DNA of 64,000 bases from Butyrivibrio sp. (GTDB taxonomy: Bacteria > Bacillota > Clostridia > Lachnospirales > Lachnospiraceae): positions 85,998-149,997 of the forward strand of contig SVGC01000004.1 in NCBI GenBank assembly GCA_015056495.1, written 5' to 3'. The notes under the pieces were generated by a model. That model saw only the letters and a list, made by a program, of their open reading frames with translations, made no database searches and was not told where the DNA came from. The translations under genes and the position numbers were made by a program. This document shows positions 44,855-53,631 of this stretch, piece by piece. The stretch's first letter is position 1. Each line of letters starts with the position of its first letter.

Positions 44855-44927
44855 AATAAATTAGCAGATTCCTAATGTTTAGAATTGTGAGTCTTTCGCA
44901 GAAACAGAGCAATTAGTACCATTCATC

Positions 44928-44970
44928 AGTCAGGGTCAACATATACGTTTGACTCTGACTTTATTTTTTT
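44928..44970 (+). terminator. Terminator after copA
   Basis: AGTCAGGGTCAA and TTGACTCTGACT form a 12-base stem with one mismatch and a 9-base loop, followed by a long T-rich tail. Confidence 0.85.
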
Positions 44971-45128
44971 ATAAAAAAATGTGTTTTTCCTCTAAAGTAA
45001 TATTTTTTTAATCCGATAATAAAAATAGATAACTATAAATCTAATATGTCCTTACTTCAAAAAAGGAAATTATAGGTTATTTTTACAAATAGAAAAGGAT
45101 TTCGGATTATTTCAAGGAGGAAGAATCT

Positions 45129-45950
45129 ATGAGCAGTATTAATTTTAATGGATTTAATGCTTATCAAAACCAGAACATGGTCAACTCTCTTCAAAACAGA
45201 GAATTCAAAGACAAACTCCGTAATGTAAAAAATGAAAATGAAGCAAAAGAACTTGCTAAAACAAAGCAGGATGTTTATGTTGCTTCAAAAGATAATAAAG
45301 CAGTTTCTAGTATTGCAGAAGGCGTTGAACTGAGTGAAGCCGCTAAAAATCTTTTAGAGGAACTTAAAGAGAAATATTCTAATATGGATTTCTTTGTAGC
45401 TAACTATTCTACAGAGGAAGAGGCTCAGCAATACCTGAATCGTGGTACAAAAGAATACAGTGTTCTTCTTGATCCTGATACATTAGAAGCAATGGCTGCT
45501 GATGATGCTACCAAGGAAAAATATATGAACATGATAGATGAATCAACAGGCAAGCTTGATGAACTTAAGGAAAAACTTGCTGAAGAAAATCCTGGTTCTG
45601 AAGTGACCAATATTGGAATGAGCTTTGATTCTGAAGGCAATGTTAAATTCTTTGCACAGCTTAAGCAGATCAGCGAAAAGAATGCTGAATATGCTGAAAA
45701 GGTAAAGGAAGAGAAGGCTGCAAAGGCAGAGGAAGAGGCAAAGGCTGAGAAGAAAGAAAAACAGGATAAGTTGGAAGAGGCTCGGGCTGAAAAAGGAAAA
45801 GATATTAAAGGCTCTGGCACAGAAAAAACAACTACTGTTAAGGCAGATACAATCGAAGATCTGATAAATGCCATTAAGAACGTTGACTGGAGCCAGATTC
45901 CTGCCAAGGACGTTACAGTTCCAGGTCAAAAGTTTGATTTTAGCATCTGA
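45129..45950 (+). CDS. Conserved Lachnospiraceae protein of unknown function (DUF6033-like)
   Basis: The 273-residue protein has no signal peptide and starts after AAGGAGG. The N-terminus (INFNGFNAYQNQN) resembles flagellar-type or export-competent disordered starts. A central domain contains DFFVANYSTEEEAQQYLNRG and EYSVLLDPDTLEAMA, followed by a long Lys/Glu/Ala coiled coil (about 180-225) and a short C-terminal segment. I associate this arrangement with DUF6033. Function is unknown. Confidence 0.7.
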   Translation: MSSINFNGFNAYQNQNMVNSLQNREFKDKLRNVKNENEAKELAKTKQDVYVASKDNKAVSSIAEGVELSEAAKNLLEELKEKYSNMDFFVANYSTEEEAQQYLNRGTKEYSVLLDPDTLEAMAADDATKEKYMNMIDESTGKLDELKEKLAEENPGSEVTNIGMSFDSEGNVKFFAQLKQISEKNAEYAEKVKEEKAAKAEEEAKAEKKEKQDKLEEARAEKGKDIKGSGTEKTTTVKADTIEDLINAIKNVDWSQIPAKDVTVPGQKFDFSI

Positions 45951-46027
45951 TCTGTCAATTTTCATTTTCAAATAATCAGTATAAGGTAACAAGTGGTTCG
46001 ACCATATTATTCCATCTATAGTGCAGC

Positions 46028-46064
46028 AAAAAGTGTTAATGAAGAAATATCATTAACACTTTTT
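46028..46064. terminator. Bidirectional terminator
   Basis: AAAAAGTGTTAATGA and TCATTAACACTTTTT form a 15-bp perfect stem between the convergent genes at 45129 and 46082, with A- and T-runs serving both directions. Confidence 0.9.
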
Positions 46065-46081
46065 GCATTTGATAATCCATA

Positions 46082-47389
46082 TTACATTGGCTTAAGTATC
46101 ATAGATGTCATAGCAGGTATATTTAATCCGCCGCCAAAATCTATTTCATTACCGGTCAAAAGATCCAGTGCTTTGCCTGCTCTGTAATCGGCATGAGCAG
46201 TAAAGTCATTATCATCTGCATTTATGCAGATAAGTAGTCTTTCTGATTCGGTTTCTCTTTCTATAACACATTGTCTGTTTGTAAGGACCAGAGATTTAAA
46301 TCCGCCATAGGAGAGAGCATTACTGCTATTTCTTATTTCCATGAGTTTTGCTACATGGTCTGTAATGTCATTCCACTCGGGCTTTTCAGGACAAGGCCTC
46401 AGGGCCGGGTCGCCATCTGATTTATTTCCCTCTATACCCCATTCACTTCCGTAATAAACGCAAGGAATACCAGGCATTCCAAACATCAGCGTATATAGAG
46501 GTTTGATATGATTTTTATTGGTAAGGACGCTGGCAAGCCTTGTTACATCATGATTGTCGGCAAAGGAAAGCAGGTGCTCGCCTTTATACAATGTCCACTG
46601 CTCTGGTCCAAACTGTCGCAAAAGAGAATGGACTATTTCAAACATATTCAGACTGTTAAAGCTTGAAAACAGGCCTTTATAGCACTCATAGTTAGTGGAA
46701 CTGTCACATAGATCAGGCCCCATGACCTTGTGGTAATCACCGCCTATCATTTCTCCCACAAGATAGAAATCAGGCTTAATTTCCTTACAGAAATTCCTGA
46801 GACGCCTGATAAAATTAGGGTCAAGGCAATAAGCAACGTCAAGGCGCAGACCATCTATATCATAGTCTTCAATCCATTTTTTGACATTGTCCAAAAGGTA
46901 ATTCACAACAGCTTCGTTCTGAAGATTCAATTTTACAAGGTCATAATTACCTTCCCAGCCCTCATACCACAGACCGTCATTATAGCCGTCGTTTCCGTCA
47001 AAATTGATATGGAACCAGTCTTTGTACTCTGAATCCCATCTTTTTTCAAGAACGTCCTGAAAACCAAAAAATCCACGTCCTACATGATTAAAAACACCGT
47101 CCAGTACAATCTTTATGCCTTTTTTATGAAGAGCTGATGCAACCTTCTTGAAATCAGCATTAGTACCAAGTCTTACATCAATTTTACTGTAATCCCTGGT
47201 GTTATAGCCGTGTGTATCTGACTCAAAGATTGGATTAAAGATTATAGCGCCAACCCCCAGTTTGGTAAAATGGGGTATCCAATCCTTTACTTTTAAAATA
47301 CGATGTTCCAATTTGCCATCATTTTCAAACGGCGCACCGCAAAAACCTAATGTATATATCTGATAGAAGCTTGTTTCATAAGCCCACAT
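46082..47389 (-). CDS. GH13-family alpha-glucan hydrolase (alpha-amylase/neopullulanase-like)
   Basis: This 435-residue cytoplasmic enzyme (no signal peptide) starts at the ATG after AGAAGGAGGG; the 17 extra upstream codons have no ribosome site. GH13 regions are clear: DGVFNHVG (97-104), GLRLDVAY with nucleophile D184, GEM with acid/base E213, and FADNHD with D281. It probably degrades maltodextrins or glycogen-derived oligosaccharides inside the cell. It lacks the N-terminal domain of larger neopullulanases. Confidence 0.9.
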   Translation of the reverse strand: MWAYETSFYQIYTLGFCGAPFENDGKLEHRILKVKDWIPHFTKLGVGAIIFNPIFESDTHGYNTRDYSKIDVRLGTNADFKKVASALHKKGIKIVLDGVFNHVGRGFFGFQDVLEKRWDSEYKDWFHINFDGNDGYNDGLWYEGWEGNYDLVKLNLQNEAVVNYLLDNVKKWIEDYDIDGLRLDVAYCLDPNFIRRLRNFCKEIKPDFYLVGEMIGGDYHKVMGPDLCDSSTNYECYKGLFSSFNSLNMFEIVHSLLRQFGPEQWTLYKGEHLLSFADNHDVTRLASVLTNKNHIKPLYTLMFGMPGIPCVYYGSEWGIEGNKSDGDPALRPCPEKPEWNDITDHVAKLMEIRNSSNALSYGGFKSLVLTNRQCVIERETESERLLICINADDNDFTAHADYRAGKALDLLTGNEIDFGGGLNIPAMTSMILKPM

Positions 47390-47534
47390 AGTTTCCCTCC
47401 TTCTTTCAAACAAACACATTACTCTATTATTATATGACAAATGTAGTTATCGTAAAAATGATAATTGTCTAAACTTTGGTTTTATAGGCCAAAAAGGTGC
47501 ATTTGCCTTCAAGAGTATAACTAAGGTGGGTGCT

Positions 47535-47753
47535 ATGTTTTTTCCAAGAAGAGAAATGGTTGAGGCGTTACGCAGGGAATACTCAGCTGGGACTAGAGTG
47601 GAGCTTGTGAAGATGGATGATTTGCAGGCTCCTCCGGCGGGGACTTTAGGGACAGTTATTGGAGTTGATGATATCGGAAGTATCATGGTGAATTGGGATA
47701 ATGGCAGCGGGCTCAATGTGGTGTATGGGGAGGATGTGGTGATGAATGTGTAA
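47535..47753 (+). CDS. DUF4314 protein
   Basis: The 72-residue protein has the DUF4314 pattern: YSAGTRVELVKMDD, PPAGTLGTVIGVDDIGSIMVNWDNGSGLNVVYGED, a small SH3-like barrel. The ATG at 47535 is preferred over GTG 47526 because AGGTGG lies just upstream. DUF4314 proteins are common on plasmids and mobile elements of gut clostridia, so this may mark the edge of the accessory island. Function is unknown. Confidence 0.8.
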   Translation: MFFPRREMVEALRREYSAGTRVELVKMDDLQAPPAGTLGTVIGVDDIGSIMVNWDNGSGLNVVYGEDVVMNV

Positions 47754-47773
47754 AGTGATCAGTTGAAATAACG

Positions 47774-47802
47774 GGGCTTCTACAGAGATGTAGAGGCTCT
47801 TT
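47774..47802 (+). terminator. Terminator after DUF4314
   Basis: GGGGCTTCTACA and TGTAGAGGCTC pair with a GAGA-type loop, followed by TTTTT. Confidence 0.75.
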
Positions 47803-47883
47803 TTATATGAGCGTTTTTAAGCACATTACTTTTGCTATATGTAAATCATCTGCTAATGAATCGTGGATTTAGGAGGATTTTGC

Positions 47884-48285
47884 ATGGCGAATTACTATGA
47901 AGAAGACGAGGAGCCAGTCAAGAAAAAGACAAAACATAGTTATGAAACAAAACTGGCCAAATTAAAGGAATTACGTGATAAACACAAAGGAGAGTGGTTA
48001 ACTATTGAGACCTGTAATGATTATTACAACAGGGCTAAAGCAGCATCTCCTAATGACTGTCAGGACATAGGAGAAAGACGGAAAATACGTATGGAGTTAC
48101 AGGAAAAATATGGAATAGCTGAGATAGAGGCAATAAATATAGTAAACGGTTTTCGGTTTTCTGAATATGTTCAGAAGTATGACAATATCAAGAACCTGAG
48201 AATTCCCAGTGAGCCATCACTTGCTGATAGGCAGTATATAACTGTAGTTCAAAATGAGGGATATTCCTTTGAAGAAAAAGACTAA
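47884..48285 (+). CDS. Hypothetical charged protein
   Basis: The protein has 133 residues from ATG 47884 after TTAGGAGG. It is strongly charged, helical, and has no signal peptide or recognised domain. The C-terminal part (AEIEAINIVNGFRFSEYVQKYDNIKN) looks folded. It lies just upstream of the WYL regulator on the same strand without a clear terminator, and may belong to that module. Confidence 0.6.
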   Translation: MANYYEEDEEPVKKKTKHSYETKLAKLKELRDKHKGEWLTIETCNDYYNRAKAASPNDCQDIGERRKIRMELQEKYGIAEIEAINIVNGFRFSEYVQKYDNIKNLRIPSEPSLADRQYITVVQNEGYSFEEKD

Positions 48286-48455
48286 AAAAGGATGTGCCAA
48301 AAAAGGTACATTGTTTTTTGTTGTAATGATGAAAGAACCATAAACAATATATTAAAAAGCGTTAATAAATGGTGATATATCGAATTGAGAGATGTAAAAT
48401 GGACATGAAAAATATTTTAATTGATAGTAACGATAAAGACTTGGAGGATTATTCT

Positions 48456-49439
48456 ATGTACGGAACCAGTACGAAGAAAATGCTTAACATGCTCATTTTA
48501 GATATCCTCAAGGAACATTCTGATAGTGAACATAGGCTTATACAGCAGGACATCATTGGTTTACTTGATTCTGAATACGGCGCTACCTGTGAGCGAAGAG
48601 CAGTAAAGAACAATATTACTAGCCTTCAAGAGATGGGGTATGACATTGTAGCTGATAAAGGCTATTACCTAAGAAAACGTGAGTTTTCAGATGCAGAGCT
48701 GCGTTTGATGATAGACAGTATTTTTACTTCTGGAGCTATTACTGATAAAGAGGCTCACCAACTTGTAAAAAAGTTAGAGAAGTTCTCAAATAAGTATTTT
48801 AAAGCCCATGTATCTCATATCCATAGTGCTTCTAGTGGAAAGAATGCGGAGAATCAGAACGTTATGGAATCTATAGCAGCAATTGACACTGCTATATCAA
48901 AAGGGAAGAAGATAAGCTTTTCATATCTTCAGTTCGCGCCAGATAAAAAGCTTCATCCAAAGAGAAATATCAGGTATGTCGTAAGCCCTTATCAGATGAT
49001 TTGCAGCAAGGGAAAGTATTACTTGATAGGTAATTATGACGCCTATGATGATGTATCGCATTACAGATTAGATAGAATAACTGATGTAGAAATCCTAAAG
49101 GATGCTAGAAAGCCTTTGAAAACCATTAAAGGAATGGAAAATGGTCTTAATATAGCTGAGCATATCGCAGAGCATGTTTATATGTTCTCAGGAGAGAGCC
49201 AACATTTCAAATTCCGAGCAAACGAAAATCTTATGGATACTATCGTAGATAATTTTGGAAAAGACATAAGAGTGAATTACGGTGAAGATAATGATATCGT
49301 TGTAGACCTTAAATGCAATTCAGATGCGTTCTTCTATTGGATAATGCAATACGGTAAGTATACAGAGGTGCTAGAGCCGAAGAGTATGAGGGAACGTATA
49401 AAGAAAGCTGCTTTGGATGTTTTAAATAAATACAAGTAA
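48456..49439 (+). CDS. WYL-domain transcription regulator
   Basis: The protein has 327 residues from ATG 48456, eight bases after TTGGAGG; earlier in-frame methionines lack ribosome sites. An N-terminal winged helix (about 1-70, KKMLNMLILDILKEHSD) precedes the WYL ligand-binding domain (about 140-225, with KISFSYLQFAPDKK, VVSPYQMICSKGKYYLIGNYD and YRLDRITDVEIL) and a WCX-like C-terminal extension. Such regulators sense nucleic-acid ligands and commonly control defence modules (BREX, CBASS and others). It is followed 22 bases later by a nuclease gene, suggesting control of the 49.4-52.3 kb operon. Confidence 0.88.
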   Translation: MYGTSTKKMLNMLILDILKEHSDSEHRLIQQDIIGLLDSEYGATCERRAVKNNITSLQEMGYDIVADKGYYLRKREFSDAELRLMIDSIFTSGAITDKEAHQLVKKLEKFSNKYFKAHVSHIHSASSGKNAENQNVMESIAAIDTAISKGKKISFSYLQFAPDKKLHPKRNIRYVVSPYQMICSKGKYYLIGNYDAYDDVSHYRLDRITDVEILKDARKPLKTIKGMENGLNIAEHIAEHVYMFSGESQHFKFRANENLMDTIVDNFGKDIRVNYGEDNDIVVDLKCNSDAFFYWIMQYGKYTEVLEPKSMRERIKKAALDVLNKYK

Positions 49440-49461
49440 ATTTAAGGAGGTAAAGTTAGCT

Positions 49462-50274
49462 GTGAATATAATGGGAAAAGAATATAAAAGCTGTAAGTAT
49501 TCGATGGAGCAGATAATCAGGAAATGCGAGCAAGAAGATGCATCCCAACTGTATAACTTGGACGTGATCAATTATCTCAGTGCTGTTAAAGGGGAGGGTA
49601 GACTTTGCAATGAAGTTGTGGCTGAGTGGATTTTGAATAATGCCCAGAAAATAACTGAAATTGAAATGTATACGCGAAATAAATCTTATTTTGTAGCCGG
49701 ACATAACGGGATTCTGACAGAAAAAGAAAAATCCAACCCCAGTAACAGAGTGGAAGAAATTCTTGCAAAAAAAATGTATGGCAGACATTACGAACAGATT
49801 GGTGAAATGATTGATTATCAAATACCACTCAAAGATTATATAAAAAGCAATGAGGATAGGCATCTGGGAAAGATAGATTTATTATCGGTTAATGAGGTTA
49901 GGAAGAAAATCCACATAATAGAGTTAAAAAAATATGGTAGTAATGAGACTATGCTTCGTTGCATATTAGAGGGTCTGACATATTATCAGTCTTTGAATAA
50001 ATCAAAACTGAAGACGGATTATGTATGGAAGTTTAGAAAAGACATTAAAGAGGGAAAAAGGGAAGATATTTCAGATTATGAGTATGTTGTTTCACCGATG
50101 GTATTCAAAAATAGTCAGCCGTATATAGAAATGATGGAAATGGCTAATGGGCATAGGAACAATCTGCAGAAACTAATGGATTCTCTAGGAAATATAATTG
50201 AGCCATATTATTTAGATGGGAAAGATGAAAAAGCTGTATGCTGTCGCTTTTCTGAAATATGGGATTATGTATAG
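49462..50274 (+). CDS. PD-(D/E)XK nuclease-like protein
   Basis: The protein has 270 residues from GTG 49462, eleven bases after AAGGAGG. The catalytic core reads GKIDLLSV (D139) and HIIELKKYG (E154, K156), the PD-(D/E)XK signature, followed by a helix (LRCILEGLTYYQSL) typical of restriction-endonuclease-like folds. The substrate is unknown. Between a WYL regulator and a beta-CASP hydrolase, it most likely belongs to a defence operon. Another PD-(D/E)XK gene follows at 51524. Confidence 0.72.
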   Translation: MNIMGKEYKSCKYSMEQIIRKCEQEDASQLYNLDVINYLSAVKGEGRLCNEVVAEWILNNAQKITEIEMYTRNKSYFVAGHNGILTEKEKSNPSNRVEEILAKKMYGRHYEQIGEMIDYQIPLKDYIKSNEDRHLGKIDLLSVNEVRKKIHIIELKKYGSNETMLRCILEGLTYYQSLNKSKLKTDYVWKFRKDIKEGKREDISDYEYVVSPMVFKNSQPYIEMMEMANGHRNNLQKLMDSLGNIIEPYYLDGKDEKAVCCRFSEIWDYV

Positions 50275-50284
50275 GGGGAATAGA

Positions 50285-51508
50285 ATGGCTATAGAAAAAG
50301 TAACTAGTGCAATGAGAAAGATGGATGCAAAGGTGAGGGTAACTCCATATAGAGGAATGAGACAGATTGGTGGTGTTTGTACTGAAATTGCAACTGATGA
50401 AGCCAGAATATTATTTGATTTTGGTTCTCCATTAGAAGATGAAGGTGATCAGAATCCTTTAAACATCGAAGGCGTTACTAATGGCGAAGTGGACTGTGAC
50501 GCAGTTTTCTTGACACATTACCATGGTGATCACGTTGGGGAAATACCACATATTAAAGCAGGTATACCGGTGTATATGCAAAAGACAGCTAGGAGGATTC
50601 TTCAAGCTCAGCAGGAGCATATGCAATGCCATGGACAGGAAGTCTGGGCTGATTCTGCAAAGGAGTTGGATTATGGAGTTCCAGTTATCATAAAGGATTT
50701 GAAGATAACATCTATTGAATCAGATCATTCTGCAATTGATTCACTTATGTTCCTAGTTGAAGGTCATGGTAAAAGGATCCTACTTACTGGGGATTACAGA
50801 ATGCATGGATTTCGCGCTGAAAAGATGGAAAAGACCTTCAGTGAGATGGGGCATATTGATCTTATGATTACAGAAGGAACCAATCTTACCAAGGAATACA
50901 AAGGAGAATACCATAACGAAAGAGATATCGAGCAGAGATTTAAAGAAATAAAAGAGAAGTATAAATATGTTTTTCTTTTTACATCATCATCAAATATTGA
51001 TAGGATTGCTGCCTTTTCTAGACAGGTTCCAAAAGGACAATATGTCGTTGTTGACGAATACCAAAAGGAATTGTTAGAAATAGCTGATAAAGATCGAGAA
51101 CCAGAATTAAAGTCGAATAAGCCGCTGTTTTATAGCAGTTTCCTTAAACCAAGGATGGAAGGAGCAGGCTTTGGAATGGTTGTTAGGTCAGGTGAAACAT
51201 TCTATAGGATTGTTCAGTATTTCTTTGAAAAACATCCAAATGATACGATTCTACTTTATTCCATGTGGAGTGGCTATAAATCACTACCAGGAGTTAAGCA
51301 GATCCTTGATATAGCTAAGGCACAAGAGAATGTCCATGTTTCCGGGCATATTACTAAAGAAGATCTTGAACATGTTATAGAGATTGTTGCACCGGATAAA
51401 CTTATTATTCATCACACTTCTGGTAATAAGGATGTAGCGAGTTCATTGATTATTCCAGAGATAACTAAATTGGAGAAGCTTATAGATGGTCAAGCGATGG
51501 TGATATAA
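50285..51508 (+). CDS. Metallo-beta-lactamase/beta-CASP hydrolase (RNase J/CPSF-like)
   Basis: The protein has 407 residues from ATG 50285 after GGGGGAA. MBL motifs are present: THYHGDHVGEIP (two zinc ligands and more, about 76-87), ESDHSAIDS, and LTGDYRMHG. Beta-CASP features follow: TEGTNL (motif A type), VHVSGHITKEDL and LIIHHTSG. The closest known fold is RNase J or a small CPSF-type nuclease, acting on RNA or DNA. It lacks the RNase J C-terminal domain (normal about 550 residues). It is flanked by PD-(D/E)XK genes. Confidence 0.82.
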   Translation: MAIEKVTSAMRKMDAKVRVTPYRGMRQIGGVCTEIATDEARILFDFGSPLEDEGDQNPLNIEGVTNGEVDCDAVFLTHYHGDHVGEIPHIKAGIPVYMQKTARRILQAQQEHMQCHGQEVWADSAKELDYGVPVIIKDLKITSIESDHSAIDSLMFLVEGHGKRILLTGDYRMHGFRAEKMEKTFSEMGHIDLMITEGTNLTKEYKGEYHNERDIEQRFKEIKEKYKYVFLFTSSSNIDRIAAFSRQVPKGQYVVVDEYQKELLEIADKDREPELKSNKPLFYSSFLKPRMEGAGFGMVVRSGETFYRIVQYFFEKHPNDTILLYSMWSGYKSLPGVKQILDIAKAQENVHVSGHITKEDLEHVIEIVAPDKLIIHHTSGNKDVASSLIIPEITKLEKLIDGQAMVI

Positions 51509-51523
51509 AGAAAGGAGTTGGCA

Positions 51524-52276
51524 TTGTCACATTCAAAACATTTAAAAGATAGGGACATAATGACTCAAAAGACCCAAATAAATGATGGGTTAAATTGTTT
51601 AAAAGAAATATGTGAAAAAGGTTATAACAAAGATGGAACTAAAAACGTAGATTATCTTAGTGAAAAACTTCGTGTAAATGGATATTCGGATAAGAAAACA
51701 AATCCCAAACATGAAAAATGCGCGGCATACTATAAGGAATGCGATACCGAAAAAAGAGAAAAGAGCATTTGCCGTTGCATGTTTTACTATGATGAAAATA
51801 GCAGAAAGTGTAAAACATCATGTAAGTTCAAAAGGAAATGGCACTATATTGGAACTGACATAGTTATTACCGATTATGAAACTCCTATGGAATATAAGAT
51901 AGATGGAATTGGTAATATAGATCTACGAATAAAACATAAAAGTGTCGAGTATGGAGTGGAAGTAAAACCACCAGAGAATAATGAGGAAACCATTTGCAGA
52001 ATGGTGTCCGAGGCGATGACTTATACGATAGATTATCCGTCTTACAGACCTGCTATTGCGGTATTTGGTCCAAGTTCTGATGGCAAATACAAAGGAAGCT
52101 ATCAGTATGATAGCGTAATGGAACTAATAAATGAAAATAATGAGGCTTTTTCTGTAATACGTAATTATGTTAATGTTTTTATTATAACAATGGGAAACAC
52201 AAATGCTAAGGTGGTTGATTTTACGATTGACCCCCTTAGAATAATGGTAAAGATTATTAGTGTGGCGATGTGCTAA
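51524..52276 (+). CDS. PD-(D/E)XK-like protein with a cysteine cluster
   Basis: The protein has 250 residues from TTG 51524, six bases after GGAG. Residues 66-100 contain six cysteines (C66, C73, C83, C85, C96, C100), a likely zinc or iron-sulfur site. The following core GNIDLRIKHKSVEYGVEVKPP has D133, E146 and K148 in nuclease register. The Cys-plus-PD-(D/E)XK combination recalls Cas4/AddB-type nucleases, but order and spacing differ. Its stop codon is inside the operon terminator. Confidence 0.65.
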   Translation: MSHSKHLKDRDIMTQKTQINDGLNCLKEICEKGYNKDGTKNVDYLSEKLRVNGYSDKKTNPKHEKCAAYYKECDTEKREKSICRCMFYYDENSRKCKTSCKFKRKWHYIGTDIVITDYETPMEYKIDGIGNIDLRIKHKSVEYGVEVKPPENNEETICRMVSEAMTYTIDYPSYRPAIAVFGPSSDGKYKGSYQYDSVMELINENNEAFSVIRNYVNVFIITMGNTNAKVVDFTIDPLRIMVKIISVAMC

Positions 52277-52295
52277 AAAAAGCACATCGCTTTTT
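52265..52295 (+). terminator. Terminator of the WYL/nuclease operon
   Basis: GCGATGTGCT and AGCACATCGC form a 10-bp stem with a 6-base A-rich loop, then TTTTT. The left arm includes the end of the preceding coding sequence. Confidence 0.88.
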
Positions 52296-52351
52296 ATATT
52301 ATGTGACCATAAAAGCACACGACGTCTTAATTAAGGAAAGGGACACGAGAT

Positions 52352-53614
52352 ATGAAAGATTATTTTGAAGAAATAAAGGGTTATGAAGAAGTAAAAAGAG
52401 AGTTAACTATCATAATAGACATGCTCAATAATCCGGATTTATACAAGAAATTTGGCGTGGATATGGATAATGGAGTAATTATCGTTGGGGCGCCTGGAAC
52501 AGGGAAGACCACCATGGTAAATGCTTTGATTAGGGCAACCGGTAGAAAAGCTTTTGTGTGTAGGAAGAAAATTTCAGATGGCAAGTTTATTGATGAGATG
52601 GTGGAGACATTTAGCAACGCTGTCGAAAATTCTCCTTCCATTGTGTTCATGGATGATTTGGATAAGTTTTCGGATAATGATGATAGTGAAGATGCTGAAG
52701 AATTCGTTGCTGTGCAGTCCTGCATAGATGAAGTAAAGGGAAAAGATGTTTTTGTCATTGCAACAGCAAACGGAACCAGAAAGATTCCTGATTCCCTCTT
52801 AAGGCCTGGAAGACTTGGTAGAAGAATAAATACTCGAGAACCAAAGGCTTATGAGGCTGCAGAGATAGTTAGATTCTACCTCGACAAAATAGGAATGAAG
52901 GGTAGATTGGATGAGATATCGATTGCTAAGCTCCTTTCGGGAGAATCTTGCGCGACTCTTGAATGTGTTATAAAAAATGCGGCGATGAATGCTGCTTTTA
53001 ACAGGCAAAAAGAGATTGATATGAATAACATAGTTGAGGCCTTTCTTACACAGGAGTTTGGAGCTGAATTATTTGATTCACACATGAGTCAGGAGACATT
53101 GACTAGAGCTGCATATCATGAAGCAGGTCATGCCTTAGTAGCTGAGATTCTAGATCCTGGTAGTGTGAGCATAGCTTCGATAAGACAAGCGGACGACGAT
53201 AAAGTTGGATTTGTGAGGTATTACAGAAGAGAGCCAAAGGAAAGGACTTGTGAGTATATTGAAAACATGATAAAGACCTCTCTTGCAGGAAGAGCAGTTA
53301 CAGAGCTGGTGTATGGAGAAGTTGATGATGGGGCCAATAGTGATTTGCATAATGCTTTTGATAATGCAAAAGGGCTAGTAGATAACCTTTGTGCCTATGG
53401 TTTCCAAAATTGGATTGAAGATCGCGATAATGACTTTTCAGCAGAAAATCGTAATAGAACAATGGCAATGATACTTGAAAGAAATTATATAGAGGTTAAA
53501 AAGATAATCGTTGAGAATAGGCAGCTACTCGAGAAAATTGTAGATGAACTTTTGACTAAGACAACGCTTATTCATGCTGATATACAGAGAATTATTGATG
53601 AAATGAGGGGCTAA
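52352..53614 (+). CDS. Soluble FtsH-like AAA+ protease (M41)
   Basis: This 420-residue AAA+ ATPase is fused to an M41 zinc peptidase. Walker A is GAPGTGKT (46-53), Walker B VFMDDLDK (98-105), and the arginine-finger segment is LLRPGRLGRR. Peptidase ligands are H256EAGH260 and D331 in GANSDLHNAF. Cellular FtsH is about 600-700 residues with two N-terminal membrane helices; both are absent here, so the protein should be cytosolic. AAAGGGAC precedes the ATG. The partner gene 17 bases downstream encodes a PolC-derived protein. Confidence 0.88.
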   Translation: MKDYFEEIKGYEEVKRELTIIIDMLNNPDLYKKFGVDMDNGVIIVGAPGTGKTTMVNALIRATGRKAFVCRKKISDGKFIDEMVETFSNAVENSPSIVFMDDLDKFSDNDDSEDAEEFVAVQSCIDEVKGKDVFVIATANGTRKIPDSLLRPGRLGRRINTREPKAYEAAEIVRFYLDKIGMKGRLDEISIAKLLSGESCATLECVIKNAAMNAAFNRQKEIDMNNIVEAFLTQEFGAELFDSHMSQETLTRAAYHEAGHALVAEILDPGSVSIASIRQADDDKVGFVRYYRREPKERTCEYIENMIKTSLAGRAVTELVYGEVDDGANSDLHNAFDNAKGLVDNLCAYGFQNWIEDRDNDFSAENRNRTMAMILERNYIEVKKIIVENRQLLEKIVDELLTKTTLIHADIQRIIDEMRG

Positions 53615-53631
53615 TCAGAAGGGGAGAATAA

